Shown: positions 25,801 to 33,279, counted from the stretch's first letter. The stretch: 40,915 nucleotides of DNA from Candidatus Woesearchaeota archaeon (GCA_018303725.1 JAGVXP010000054.1:1-40915), one strand, 5' to 3'. Made by a program: numbers and translations. The notes: generated by a model not told the origin, from the letters alone.

Positions 25801-26032
25801 TCATAATAGACCAGTTATAGATACACTAAAACATATATTTGAAGAAAGATTAGGTCTTAATGTTCAATATGGAACAGACTCTAAAGGAAGACTAGAAATA
25901 CTAAAAATTGATGGTTATAATCATGGCAAAATAAGGCTACTTGTCAATGGAGAGTTAAAACCATTAGATCATATCTATAAGAAAGGAGAAAAATTACTGT
26001 TAGTTTCAGTAAATAATAATTCTGCCTTATAG
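22874..26032 (+). CDS. Large orphan protein (1052 residues), possible beta-grasp C-terminus
   Basis: I do not recognise this protein. It has no N-terminal signal peptide. Residues 1-330 are strand-rich with Pro/Thr/Ser-rich stretches, and 330-640 are mixed alpha/beta. A single Gly/Ala-rich hydrophobic segment near 645-670 (AIGGLGIAGAALVGAALSPL) may be a membrane helix. Two regions look distantly alike: around 440 (VEPKLKEVYRDGKVLEGI) and around 693 (VELKPLYENGELVKGA), suggesting an internal duplication. The last about 65 residues (TLKHIFEERLGLN to the end) include KIRLLVNGELKPLDHIYKKG then EKLLLVSV, recalling MoaD/ubiquitin-like beta-grasp domains. It is expressed from the symmetric promoter opposite the winged-helix regulator. 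Confidence 0.75.
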   Translation: MIQIAQNGATIEPAVPTILSLTRGIPSTAITSGPGMFRNITEDKRKQKADLSEIIQLQPSSPSLEEIMLIGYGELERNVQDSAYFTPSNILGTSRAVYSLAFDPIYLVGMSLVQTRAPVVYRVGAPTISKTNNDSFVHTLVYSGDFVFALFFYSENGVNYNSSYVDSTYGSKLDNYVPAVGSVELLRLDLTKSNYQTQGAESLNLVVRETPLRETEYKPQMIFPSLNSPQVREHAGPIYVSSTNHGSFSNPRIQLRAKTKPALNYGPETAKIEVKKVENINFIKTDKPARERPIGYDGALYNNNLRLGKNMEVRQTVLNFGKYDAAKEIKAFDLYLASAGFDDQIVMMAFYDRTAEEKAETKQLSPGRYAVEKLYPQTAKTMDISSSAPIAEQLISLKLGKTPIFDLETRLYESRLAQLEEKREQEAQPYTDSDSIDSVVEPKLKEVYRDGKVLEGIRTLIDDYVVNETDILNGAKDYIIKTEDSREIAIKRNSMMAILDRLLQEAGLEPIYKLQTFVNTDNGKKETALILAGIKNLDSELKDVFDGYMDKVGFLTLSNYAEPGKGTMAADEYIPKAGESLSLHAVVEGLFKGEKFNSQCFKPGEEQGQENVEIKEYKGIGDRREKEIYQTKENKTNEEIDPYAIGGLGIAGAALVGAALSPLFAAVGKLLDREKTEQLSNRLEDSIQVELKPLYENGELVKGASVLYEGMVAKEVLETARSLKPKIAKEANVKAEEIDDNLAVIYYLSQPIGVTMGKGYIDTLTGQYVPELYIKAKDSRKGILVEFRNEEGNFEEPGFKHGEESPLRKRNLLDSYMQIKSVPDTYSRKKASTNCDSYTLVKKTLVEEDTKNKTLGQVIDDMLKGAKIPSKEELSEMLGDVYFRRVFLGEEDIGKISLDYETPAGLLVDKELTVKFMRHTQPGTFEIKSKYHCPGRSLYTLFHGDKSLNPLVQYRREVEGVSTFFDAHYEIPEEKYHNRPVIDTLKHIFEERLGLNVQYGTDSKGRLEILKIDGYNHGKIRLLVNGELKPLDHIYKKGEKLLLVSVNNNSAL

Positions 26033-26077
26033 ATAATACAGATAAATAATAATATATATTATTTAAAATGCAAAAAA

Positions 26078-26805
26078 ATGCAAAAACTAAAGCTAAAACA
26101 AAAAAAGAAAGAAAAGCAGGGAACCAGTCAAAACCTTAATTCAAAGCAAAGGCTGGCTTTACATGCTTTGCAAAACCAATTGAATATCCTAAGATTAAAG
26201 GAATTACTTATGGTGTTAGGTTTTATCTTTGGGGCAGCATTATTAAGGGTTCCGATGCAGGCTTTACCCAGTGCGGAACCAATCACTTTTTTGCTATTTT
26301 AGCTGGTTGGCTATTTGGGAAAAAAAGGGGGTTTTTAACAGGAGCTTCTGCTGGTTTTGTGTCAAATTTTTTTGTGTTTGGTGGTCAGGGTCCTTGGTCT
26401 ATCTTTCAGGTGGTGGGATGGGGAATAGCAGGGTTTTTGGGTGGAATCCTAAAAGAGATTAAGCCATCAAAAAATTATTTCATATTTTGGTTGAGATCTA
26501 TTCTCCCTATACTAATGATAGTTGTGATAGGAACATTGTTATTTGAGATGATTGTGAATTTAGGCTGGTTTTTCTTTATGCCAACCAACATATTTGCCTT
26601 ATTTTTATTTGGTTTGCCATTTTTATTGGTACATCTAGTCACCAACATCTTATTTTCATTATTATTACCGTTTGCGAGGAAGATAATCTATGAAAAAGGA
26701 CATTTTAATGAAAAAGAGCTTTGCGTTGATATTATTAATAAGCTTGGTGGCAGCCCTTATCTTGGGTGGTTTAAGAGAATCAAAGAAAGAGCAGCAAAGC
26801 AATGA
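26078..26805 (+). CDS. ECF-transporter S-component-like membrane protein, split by a -1 frameshift
   Basis: Two frames encode one recognisable protein. The first, from ATG 26078, contains MVLGFIFGAALLRVPMQALP followed by SAEPITF and then hits a TAG after SAEPITFLLF. One base back, the other frame continues FFAILAGWLFGKKRGFLTGA, then SNFFVFGGQGPWSIFQVVGW and further membrane helices to TGA 26803-26805. Joined, they give the S-component pattern (RxPxQxLPxxEPxTFxAILAGWLFG...QGPWxxFQ). The switch falls on T TTT TTG (26287-26293), a classical -1 slippery heptamer; seven Ts instead of six would also restore the frame. S components bind vitamins for uptake with EcfT and EcfA, not seen here. The lysine-rich N-terminus may be shorter in reality. 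It could be programmed frameshifting, a pseudogene or an assembly error. Confidence 0.7.
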
Positions 26806-27094
26806 AGGCAATGCAACTTTAGTTATAAAATCAATAGGAAAGACAACAACTGAAAATTTTAGTTCAAAAGACGCCACAGCTATGGATTTATTGAAATACA
26901 GGCATAAATTAAAAACAACTATTGGGGGCTATATTAAATGCATTGATGATGTTTGTGTTCATTCGGATTATAACTGGGCGTTTTATGTCAATAATAAATC
27001 AATTTCGTTGTCAGCATCAAGCTATAAAGTAAAAGATGATGACATAATAAGATTTGAATTTACAAGACTAGATGTGGGTGCTGAAAAATCATAA
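26708..27094 (+). CDS. DUF4430-like exported or membrane-anchored protein
   Basis: A 128-residue protein with an N-terminal hydrophobic segment (SFALILLISLVAALILGG) and one outside domain. The domain carries ATLVIKSIGK, ATAMDLLKYRHKLKT and, at the end, DYNWAFYVNNKSI then YKVKDDDIIRFEF, the pattern of DUF4430/transcobalamin C-terminal-like domains. I chose ATG 26708 because AAGGA lies 7 bp upstream; ATG 26690 is also in frame. It overlaps the 3' end of the S-component frame by 98 bp. In other genomes such domains occur beside ECF S components and are suspected to help capture cobalamin-like ligands. Ligand identity here is inference. Confidence 0.72.
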   Translation: MKKSFALILLISLVAALILGGLRESKKEQQSNEGNATLVIKSIGKTTTENFSSKDATAMDLLKYRHKLKTTIGGYIKCIDDVCVHSDYNWAFYVNNKSISLSASSYKVKDDDIIRFEFTRLDVGAEKS

Positions 27095-27141
27095 ATGATT
27101 TCTGGCACCTCCAAAAATAAATTTTTTGTAGGGGATGAAAA

Positions 27142-28554
27142 ATGAAAAAAATTTGGTTGGTGGTTGTTTTGCTGTTTTTAATAAAAACAGTTAGTGCAGT
27201 TAGTGTTGGCGTTGTGGTGGATTACCCAAATAGTACTGTCTTCACACAATGCTTGTCTGTTGATAGGGATACAAATGGTTATGATATCTTGCAGAAATCT
27301 GAATTGGCTGTTGCATGGAGCTCTGCAGGAATCTACGGGCATGCTTTATGCAAGATTGATGGTGTTGGTGATGAAGTAGCTGGAACAAACTGCCAGTGGG
27401 GCAGTGATTATTGGGGGTTTTTTTTAGTAGATAATAATACATGGGGCTATTCTCCTGTCGGGTTAGACGCGCCAGGAGATTGCTGGAACAGGGATTTCAG
27501 CTCTTTTGGCGGTCATTATTGCGCGCAGCACGAGGATGTTTTGGGATTTGCTTATGGGCCGTTTGGAAAAGAGCCTACTTTGTATGATTTTGGTCGAATC
27601 TGTGGGAATAAACTAAATATAAAGGGCATTAAGGTATATGTAGATGGCGACAAACAATCAGGCATAGATGAGAATGGTGGGGATATTGATGGTGTTAAAC
27701 CAGAGTCAAAAGTTAAATTAAATATTGAATTGGAAAATACATATACTGATGATGAAGATTTAGAAATCCAGAGTATTGGCCTTACAGTAACAATCAATGA
27801 TATCGATGACGGCGACGATTTGGAAGAGGAAAGCGATGAATTTGATCTCGATGCTGACGATTCTGAGACTATTGATATTGAGTTTGACATCCCTCTGGAG
27901 GTTGAAGACGGCAATTATGATTTGGAATTAACAATAGAAGGTGAGGATGAAAAAGGCATTGAATACAACAGTACTATAATTTTTGACCTTAAAGTTGAGA
28001 AAGAAAAGCACGAATTAAAATTCACTAAGGCAGGGATTGATAATGACAACTTAGACTGCAATAGGGCCACAGAGATTGATGTTGGGATTGTGAATTTAGG
28101 GGAAAAAGAGGAAGAAGTAATGTTAGAAATTAAAAGCGCTGAATTAGCCATAGAGCAAAAGGAGGAATTTACACTGGACAACGACCCATTTGATGATGAA
28201 AGCAAATATTCCAACTCCTTCCCCCTAACAATCGATAGCGCTATTGCAGCAGGAAGCTACCCTATCATTATTAAAGCGGATTATAATGATGGCAAATCAA
28301 ACGAGAAAGAGGCAGTTTATTTGACTATAAATGACTGTAAGGTAACATCCGCATCCGAAGCCCAGCAAACAACACAATCAATAGGTTTAGAAACAGAAAA
28401 ACAGCTGGCTGCTACAGCTGCAGATGTTGTTTCCCAGCAAATAACAACTAAAAAAATAGACAAAACAAGGCTGATTGCAATAGCTGTAATAGCCTTTGAG
28501 GCAATTATTATAATAGGTGGTTTAGTATGGGTAATAGGGCTATTTAGGAAATAG
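27142..28554 (+). CDS. Surface protein: cysteine-rich DUF4430-like domain, acidic repeats, C-terminal anchor
   Basis: A 470-residue secreted, anchored protein. A signal peptide (MKKIWLVVVLLFLIKTVSAV) is followed by a domain at about 22-150 with several cysteines and YDILQKS, WGSDYWGFFLVDN and WGYSPVGLD, resembling a DUF4430-type fold. Then come beta-rich domains (about 160-395) with a very acidic segment (NDIDDGDDLEEESDEFDLDA) and a repeated DNDPFDDESKY. The C-terminus is a Gln/Thr-rich linker and one membrane helix (LIAIAVIAFEAIIIIGGLVW) with a basic end. It follows the smaller DUF4430 gene and precedes a paralog sharing the acidic segment. It may capture a ligand or form part of the envelope. 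Confidence 0.78.
   Translation: MKKIWLVVVLLFLIKTVSAVSVGVVVDYPNSTVFTQCLSVDRDTNGYDILQKSELAVAWSSAGIYGHALCKIDGVGDEVAGTNCQWGSDYWGFFLVDNNTWGYSPVGLDAPGDCWNRDFSSFGGHYCAQHEDVLGFAYGPFGKEPTLYDFGRICGNKLNIKGIKVYVDGDKQSGIDENGGDIDGVKPESKVKLNIELENTYTDDEDLEIQSIGLTVTINDIDDGDDLEEESDEFDLDADDSETIDIEFDIPLEVEDGNYDLELTIEGEDEKGIEYNSTIIFDLKVEKEKHELKFTKAGIDNDNLDCNRATEIDVGIVNLGEKEEEVMLEIKSAELAIEQKEEFTLDNDPFDDESKYSNSFPLTIDSAIAAGSYPIIIKADYNDGKSNEKEAVYLTINDCKVTSASEAQQTTQSIGLETEKQLAATAADVVSQQITTKKIDKTRLIAIAVIAFEAIIIIGGLVWVIGLFRK
27789..27912 (+). repeat. Near-identical segment shared with the next gene (copy 1)
   Basis: This 124-bp segment matches 28869-28992, exactly 1080 bp downstream, with three mismatches (27846, 27858, 27864). 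All three are silent. Flanking coding sequence of the two paralogs is far more diverged. Confidence 0.9.
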
Positions 28555-28632
28555 CAGGTTTATTACTATTCTAAAATAGCAAAAACTTTATATAGTAGTG
28601 CTTCTTTCTCACTAGCTAAATACCTATACGGG

Positions 28633-29694
28633 GTGGTAAAAATTAAAGCTAAACTTATAATATGGAGTATAATCTTGTTGTTTTTGATAAGCACAGTTAG
28701 CGCTGAAAGCAAACTGAGCATAGATAGCATTAAGGCGTATACTGATGGAAATAAGGATTCTGGAACAATAGATATTAGTCCAGAATCAAATTTAGAGCTT
28801 AAAATTAAGATAAAGAATACATATACTGATGATGAAGACCTAGAGATTCAGGACATTGGTGTTACAGCAACAATCAATGATATCGATGACGGCGACGATT
28901 TGGAAGAGGAAAGCGATGAATTTGACCTCGATGCTGATGATTCCGAGACTATTGATATTGAGTTTGACATCCCTCTGGAGGTTGAAGACGGCACATACGA
29001 TCTTGTAATCTTTGCCGAAGGAAAAGATGAAAACGGCACAAAACATAATGCAACAGACGAGTTTACAGTGAGGGTTAAAAAAGAAAGCCATGATATAAAA
29101 TTTTATAGAAAAAGCCTTGATAATAATGTTTTGAAGTGCATAAGGTCAACTACTGCCAATATAGGCATTGTTAATATTGGAAAGGAAAAGGAAGAGGATG
29201 TTGAAATAGAAATAAAAAACAGCGCGCTTGACATTAATGTAAAAGAGAGCGGCATAGAGCTTGATGATGACCCATTTGATGATGAAAGCAAATACAGGAA
29301 CACATACACTATAAATGTACCAAGCGATGCTTTAGCTGGTTTATACAAACTTTCCTTAAAAGCGACTTATAATGAGGACTCTGACACAACTACAGACTCT
29401 TTGGATTTGACAGTTGAGGATTGCCCGACAGCCAAGAAAGAGGAAGAGAAGGAAGAAGTAGAAACTGTTATTCAACCACCAACTACAACCACACCAACAT
29501 CTGGTGTTATAATACAGCCACCAACTACTACACAACCAGTAACCACCAAAAAAAGCAGCTTATTTTCCTCTGACAACAACACACTATTAATAGCAGGAGC
29601 AATCATTGTAGAGCTTATAGTGATTGTTGTAGGCATAATTTTAGTGGTGATGTGGGCCAAGAGGGGAAAGAAGAGAGCTAGACAGGAACTTTAA
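28633..29694 (+). CDS. Surface protein, paralog of the preceding gene, with C-terminal anchor
   Basis: A 353-residue protein with a signal peptide (KLIIWSIILLFLISTVSAES), beta-rich domains (about 30-265), a Pro/Thr-rich linker (about 275-310) with two copies of the motif IQPPTTT, and a membrane helix ending in WAKRGKKRARQEL. The acidic segment TINDIDDGDDLEEESDEFDL onward is identical in protein to that of the upstream paralog. It lacks that paralog's N-terminal cysteine-rich domain. The start is unusual: no ATG precedes the signal peptide. GTG 28633 is possible but overlaps the GGGGTGG ribosome binding site; an ATT at 28642, spaced like the ATG of neighbouring genes, is the alternative. Confidence 0.75.
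   Translation: MVKIKAKLIIWSIILLFLISTVSAESKLSIDSIKAYTDGNKDSGTIDISPESNLELKIKIKNTYTDDEDLEIQDIGVTATINDIDDGDDLEEESDEFDLDADDSETIDIEFDIPLEVEDGTYDLVIFAEGKDENGTKHNATDEFTVRVKKESHDIKFYRKSLDNNVLKCIRSTTANIGIVNIGKEKEEDVEIEIKNSALDINVKESGIELDDDPFDDESKYRNTYTINVPSDALAGLYKLSLKATYNEDSDTTTDSLDLTVEDCPTAKKEEEKEEVETVIQPPTTTTPTSGVIIQPPTTTQPVTTKKSSLFSSDNNTLLIAGAIIVELIVIVVGIILVVMWAKRGKKRARQEL
28869..28992 (+). repeat. Near-identical segment shared with the previous gene (copy 2)
   Basis: Partner of 27789-27912: 124 bp with three silent mismatches, offset exactly 1080 bp. Confidence 0.9.
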
Positions 29695-29725
29695 AATTCT
29701 TTTTTAATATTTTTTATGGGTTAAA

Positions 29726-30499
29726 ATGATAATACAAAAAGAATTTTTGGCTAAGATAAAGCACAACTTTAGGCTGAACATCTATGAAGTTAAGATATGG
29801 ACTTCTTTGCTAAGCAGGGGGATAGCAACAGCAGGCGAATTAGCAGACATTTCAGGCGTTCCGAGGAGCAGGTGCTACGATGTTTTGGAAAGCCTGGAAA
29901 AGAAAGGGTTCATAATCATGAAGATAGGGAGGCCAATAAAATATATTGCTGTTAAACCAGAAGAGATTATAGAAAGAGTTAAGAAAAATTTAAAGGAAGA
30001 ATCCGATATACAAACAAGGATTCTTGAGACAATCGGAGAGACTGATGTTTTTAGAGAGCTGGAATTGCTGCATAAAACAGGCATTGAAAAGGTGAATGCT
30101 GTTAAACTCTCAAATTCCATAATAGGGAGGGACGAGCTTTATAGGTTTATAAAATCATTTGTGGAAAAAGCAAATAAAAACATAACTATAGCTACAACTG
30201 CAGATGGCTTTTTAAGGAAGACAACTTTATTAAAAAATTCTATAAAAAATTTAAGCAAAAGGGGCGTTAAAATAAAGATAGTAGCTCCTATTGACAAGAA
30301 AATTGGAAAAAAGATTGAAGGCAGTGTAGAGCTGAGGGATATAGACCCAGGTGTTAGGTTTGTAGCTATTGACAATAAAGAGCTTTTATTTATGCTTTCT
30401 GATGACAAGATAAATCCTAACTATGATGGGGGCGTTTGGATAGACAGCCCTTTTTTTGTGGATGCGCTGGATGCTTTATTCAGCAATACAATTAAATAA
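29726..30499 (+). CDS. TrmB-like transcriptional regulator
   Basis: A 257-residue protein. Residues about 10-75 are a TrmB-type winged helix: YEVKIWTSLLSRGIATAGEL, then ADISGVPRSRCYDVLESLEK with GFIIMKIGRPIKYIAV as the wing. A coiled coil (about 76-125) leads into a C-terminal phospholipase-D-like sensor domain (about 125-255) with IIGRDELYRFIKSFVEKA, ITIATTADGF and VRFVAIDNKELLFMLSDD. TrmB-family regulators typically sense sugars or other small molecules. It starts 31 bp after the surface-protein gene, so it may belong to that module and control it. Confidence 0.85.
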   Translation: MIIQKEFLAKIKHNFRLNIYEVKIWTSLLSRGIATAGELADISGVPRSRCYDVLESLEKKGFIIMKIGRPIKYIAVKPEEIIERVKKNLKEESDIQTRILETIGETDVFRELELLHKTGIEKVNAVKLSNSIIGRDELYRFIKSFVEKANKNITIATTADGFLRKTTLLKNSIKNLSKRGVKIKIVAPIDKKIGKKIEGSVELRDIDPGVRFVAIDNKELLFMLSDDKINPNYDGGVWIDSPFFVDALDALFSNTIK

Positions 30500-30514
30500 A
30501 CGCTTTTTTAGAAC

Positions 30515-30586
30515 CGTAAAGTTTTATAGATGGAATCTCTAAGCCTTTACCTTTCTCACTTCGTTCGAAAACGTAAAGTTTATATA
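30515..30586 (+). promoter_or_regulatory. Two similar promoters in tandem upstream of psmB
   Basis: CGTAAAGTTTTATAG (from about 30516) and CGTAAAGTTTATATA (from about 30572) are near copies about 57 bp apart, each holding a TATA-like box. The second lies about 55-60 bp before the psmB ATG at 30640. TTTTTTAG just upstream (near 30505) may end the TrmB transcript. Confidence 0.5.
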
Positions 30587-30639
30587 CCACCTATATCCTA
30601 CATTGGTATGTAATTCTGAAAGAGGGATTCTGAGCTAGA

Positions 30640-31284
30640 ATGGTAGATGATAAGGAAATAATGAAAACTGGCACAACAACAGTAGCTCTTGTGTGCAAAG
30701 ATGGCATAGTGCTTTGCGCAGATAAAAGGGTTACATCTGGTTATTTGGTAGCATATAAAAAGTTTGAAAAAATAGCAAAGATAACTGATGAAATTGCAAT
30801 AACAATGGCAGGCACGGTATCAGATGTGCAGCTATTAACAAAATTGATAAGGGCTGAACTGAAATTAAAAGACATTAGGACAGGAAGGCTGACCTATGTT
30901 AAAGAGGCAGTTAATCTGCTTGCAAACCTTGTTTATAACAATATCAGAAAGTTAAGCTTAATTCCTGGAATAAGCCACTTCATAGTCGGCGGCAAGGATG
31001 GTTCTGGCTTTCATGCCTATGATATAGGAGCTGATGGAAGCGTAACAGAAATTGATGATTATAACTCTTCTGGTTCTGGCTCTGTCATGGCGTTCGGTGT
31101 CTTGGAGACCTTATATAAAAAAGATATAACAGTGGATGAGGGAATAAAGCTTGGTCTTAAGGCAATTAATGCTGCTATACAGAGAGATATTGCATCAGGC
31201 AATGGCGTGGATATAGTAACTGTAACAAAAGACGGCGTTAAAAAGGTTTTGACTAAAGAAATTAATTATAGGATTGAAGCATAA
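30640..31284 (+). CDS. psmB: Proteasome beta subunit
   Basis: A 214-residue N-terminal-nucleophile protease subunit of the archaeal 20S proteasome. A short propeptide MVDDKEIMKTG precedes TTTVALVCKDG, so cleavage after G11 would expose catalytic T12. The active-site lysine is in LCADKRVTSG, and the C-terminal region shows the conserved SSGSGSVMAFGVLE then YKKDITVDEGIKL. The alpha subunit is not in the window. It is followed 31 bp later by the aCPSF1 gene on the same strand, probably in one transcript. Confidence 0.97.
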   Translation: MVDDKEIMKTGTTTVALVCKDGIVLCADKRVTSGYLVAYKKFEKIAKITDEIAITMAGTVSDVQLLTKLIRAELKLKDIRTGRLTYVKEAVNLLANLVYNNIRKLSLIPGISHFIVGGKDGSGFHAYDIGADGSVTEIDDYNSSGSGSVMAFGVLETLYKKDITVDEGIKLGLKAINAAIQRDIASGNGVDIVTVTKDGVKKVLTKEINYRIEA

Positions 31285-31315
31285 ATTATTCTAAAAACTA
31301 AATAAAGGTATTCTA

Positions 31316-33208
31316 ATGGGAGAGATAATTAAGGAAATATTGAAGAATTTGCCGGAAAAAAAGATATCTGATGCTTGTTTTGAAGGAGCAAACATTGTTC
31401 TTTACACTAAGGACAAGAGCTTTTTCTTAGATAACAACGGACTAATCAAAAAAATAGTTTCCGATATAAAGAAAAGGATAGAGCTAAGGCCAGACCCAGC
31501 TATAACAATGGAGTTGGAAAAGGCAGAAAAAGAGATAAGAAAGATAATACCAGAAGAAGCAGGAATAGACCAGGTAATTTTTGACCCTCAAAGGAGCATG
31601 GTTATAATTGAAGCTGAAAAACCCGGCCTGGTAATAGGCAAACAGGGATCTTTTTTGAGGGATATAAGGGAAAAAACATTGTGGGTTCCTTTAATCAGGA
31701 GAAAACCAGCAATAAGGTCCAAATTAATTGAAAATATAAGGGCAGTCCTATACCAGCAATCCGATTTCAGAAGGAAATTTTTGGATAAGACAGGCCATAG
31801 GATTTATGATGGGTGGTTAAGGGAGAAAAAACACGAATGGATCAGGGTAACATATCTAGGCGGAGGAAGACAGGTTGGCAGGAGCTGTTTATTCTTGCAG
31901 ACACCCGAATCAAGAATTTTACTGGATTGTGGCGTTAATGTTGCTAGTGATGATGAGGCATACCCATTTTTGGAAGCGCCCGAGTTTGACATCAAACAAT
32001 TAGATGCTGTTATTGTTAGCCATGCGCACTTAGACCATTGCGGCTTTGTTCCTTACCTGTTCAAATATGGCTATGAAGGGCCTGTTTATTGCACTGCCCC
32101 TACAAGAGATGTAATGGCTTTGCTGCTTCTGGATTATGTCAAGATTATGAGGAGCGAAGGAAAAGAACCAATTTTTACTTCTGAGGAGATTAAGGAGATG
32201 GTTAAACACACCATATGCCTGGACTATGAGGAAGTTAGCGATGTTACACCTGATGTTAGACTGACTTTGTATAATGCAGGCCACATATTGGGAAGCTCTA
32301 TGGTCCATTTGCATATAGGCAATGGCCTGCACAATATGCTCTACACAGGAGATATGAAGTTTGGCAGAACAATGCTGCTAGAGCCTGCTGCTACTGTTTT
32401 TCCCAGGCTTGAAACTTTGATGATTGAAAGCACCTATGGCGGCAAAGATAATATATTGCCATCTAGAGAAGAATGTGAGAACCAATTTAGCAATATAGTG
32501 GCGGAAACTATAAAGAGAAATGGCAAGGTTTTGATTCCTGTTTTGGGTGTTGGAAGAGCGCAAGAGGTTATAATACTAATGGAATCTATGATTAGGGAGA
32601 AGCAAATGGAGGATGTGCCTGTTTTTATTGATGGGATGGTATGGGATGTAACAGCAATCCATACAGCATACCCCGAATATTTAAACAACACAATAAGAAA
32701 ATTAATCTTTCATAAAGACCAAAATCCATTTTTAAGCGATTCTTTCAAAAGGGTTGGCAGTCAGAAGGAAAGAATGCAGGTTGTTGAGGAAACCGGGCCT
32801 TGTGTTATAATGGCAACATCGGGTATGTTGGTAGGTGGCCCTTCTGTTGAATATTTGAAGCAATTGGCAGATAACCCTAAAAATTCATTGGTTTTTTCAT
32901 GTTATCAAGGCGAGGGCTCTTTAGGAAGGAGGATACAAAGGGGGGAAAGAGAGATTATATTTGGCAGCAGCGCAAAACAAGAGGTTTTACCTATAAAATG
33001 CGAAGTCCATACAATAGAAGGACTTACTGGCCATAGCGGCAGAAACCAATTAATGAATTTTGTCAATAAATGCGAGCCAAGGCCCAAGAAGGTTATTGTG
33101 AATCACGGAGAGAATTCCCGTTGTTTAGATCTAGCTTCTTCTATACACAAGCAGAACAGGGTAGAGACAAATGCGCCAAGGAATTTAGAGGCTATAAGGG
33201 TTAAGTAG
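31316..33208 (+). CDS. aCPSF1, archaeal KH/metallo-beta-lactamase/beta-CASP ribonuclease
   Basis: A 630-residue cytosolic RNase; its homologs act in archaeal transcription termination and RNA 3' end formation. Residues 1-140 contain two KH-like domains with the GKQGSF loop near 108. The metallo-beta-lactamase core starts near 177 (VTYLGGGRQVGRS), with HAHLDH at 236-241, NAGHILGSS, YTGDMKFG, and a beta-CASP domain (about 380-570) holding VLGVGRAQE, MVWDVTAIHTAYPEY, CVIMATSGMLVGGP and a C-terminal GLTGHSGRNQL. All expected metal ligands are visible. The domain order matches archaeal aCPSF1 exactly. Confidence 0.96.
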   Translation: MGEIIKEILKNLPEKKISDACFEGANIVLYTKDKSFFLDNNGLIKKIVSDIKKRIELRPDPAITMELEKAEKEIRKIIPEEAGIDQVIFDPQRSMVIIEAEKPGLVIGKQGSFLRDIREKTLWVPLIRRKPAIRSKLIENIRAVLYQQSDFRRKFLDKTGHRIYDGWLREKKHEWIRVTYLGGGRQVGRSCLFLQTPESRILLDCGVNVASDDEAYPFLEAPEFDIKQLDAVIVSHAHLDHCGFVPYLFKYGYEGPVYCTAPTRDVMALLLLDYVKIMRSEGKEPIFTSEEIKEMVKHTICLDYEEVSDVTPDVRLTLYNAGHILGSSMVHLHIGNGLHNMLYTGDMKFGRTMLLEPAATVFPRLETLMIESTYGGKDNILPSREECENQFSNIVAETIKRNGKVLIPVLGVGRAQEVIILMESMIREKQMEDVPVFIDGMVWDVTAIHTAYPEYLNNTIRKLIFHKDQNPFLSDSFKRVGSQKERMQVVEETGPCVIMATSGMLVGGPSVEYLKQLADNPKNSLVFSCYQGEGSLGRRIQRGEREIIFGSSAKQEVLPIKCEVHTIEGLTGHSGRNQLMNFVNKCEPRPKKVIVNHGENSRCLDLASSIHKQNRVETNAPRNLEAIRVK

Positions 33209-33279
33209 CTGTTCTTACTTTTTATCGAAAGATATAAATACTAAAAAATAGAGGTATATAAAAAGATAGGTTTTTAACA

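Noticed and set aside
26068-26139. Alternative lysine-rich ORF starting MQKNAKTKAK before the S-component
   Set aside because: It ends after 23 codons and has no membrane segment, while the overlapping frame from 26078 leads into the S-component motifs.
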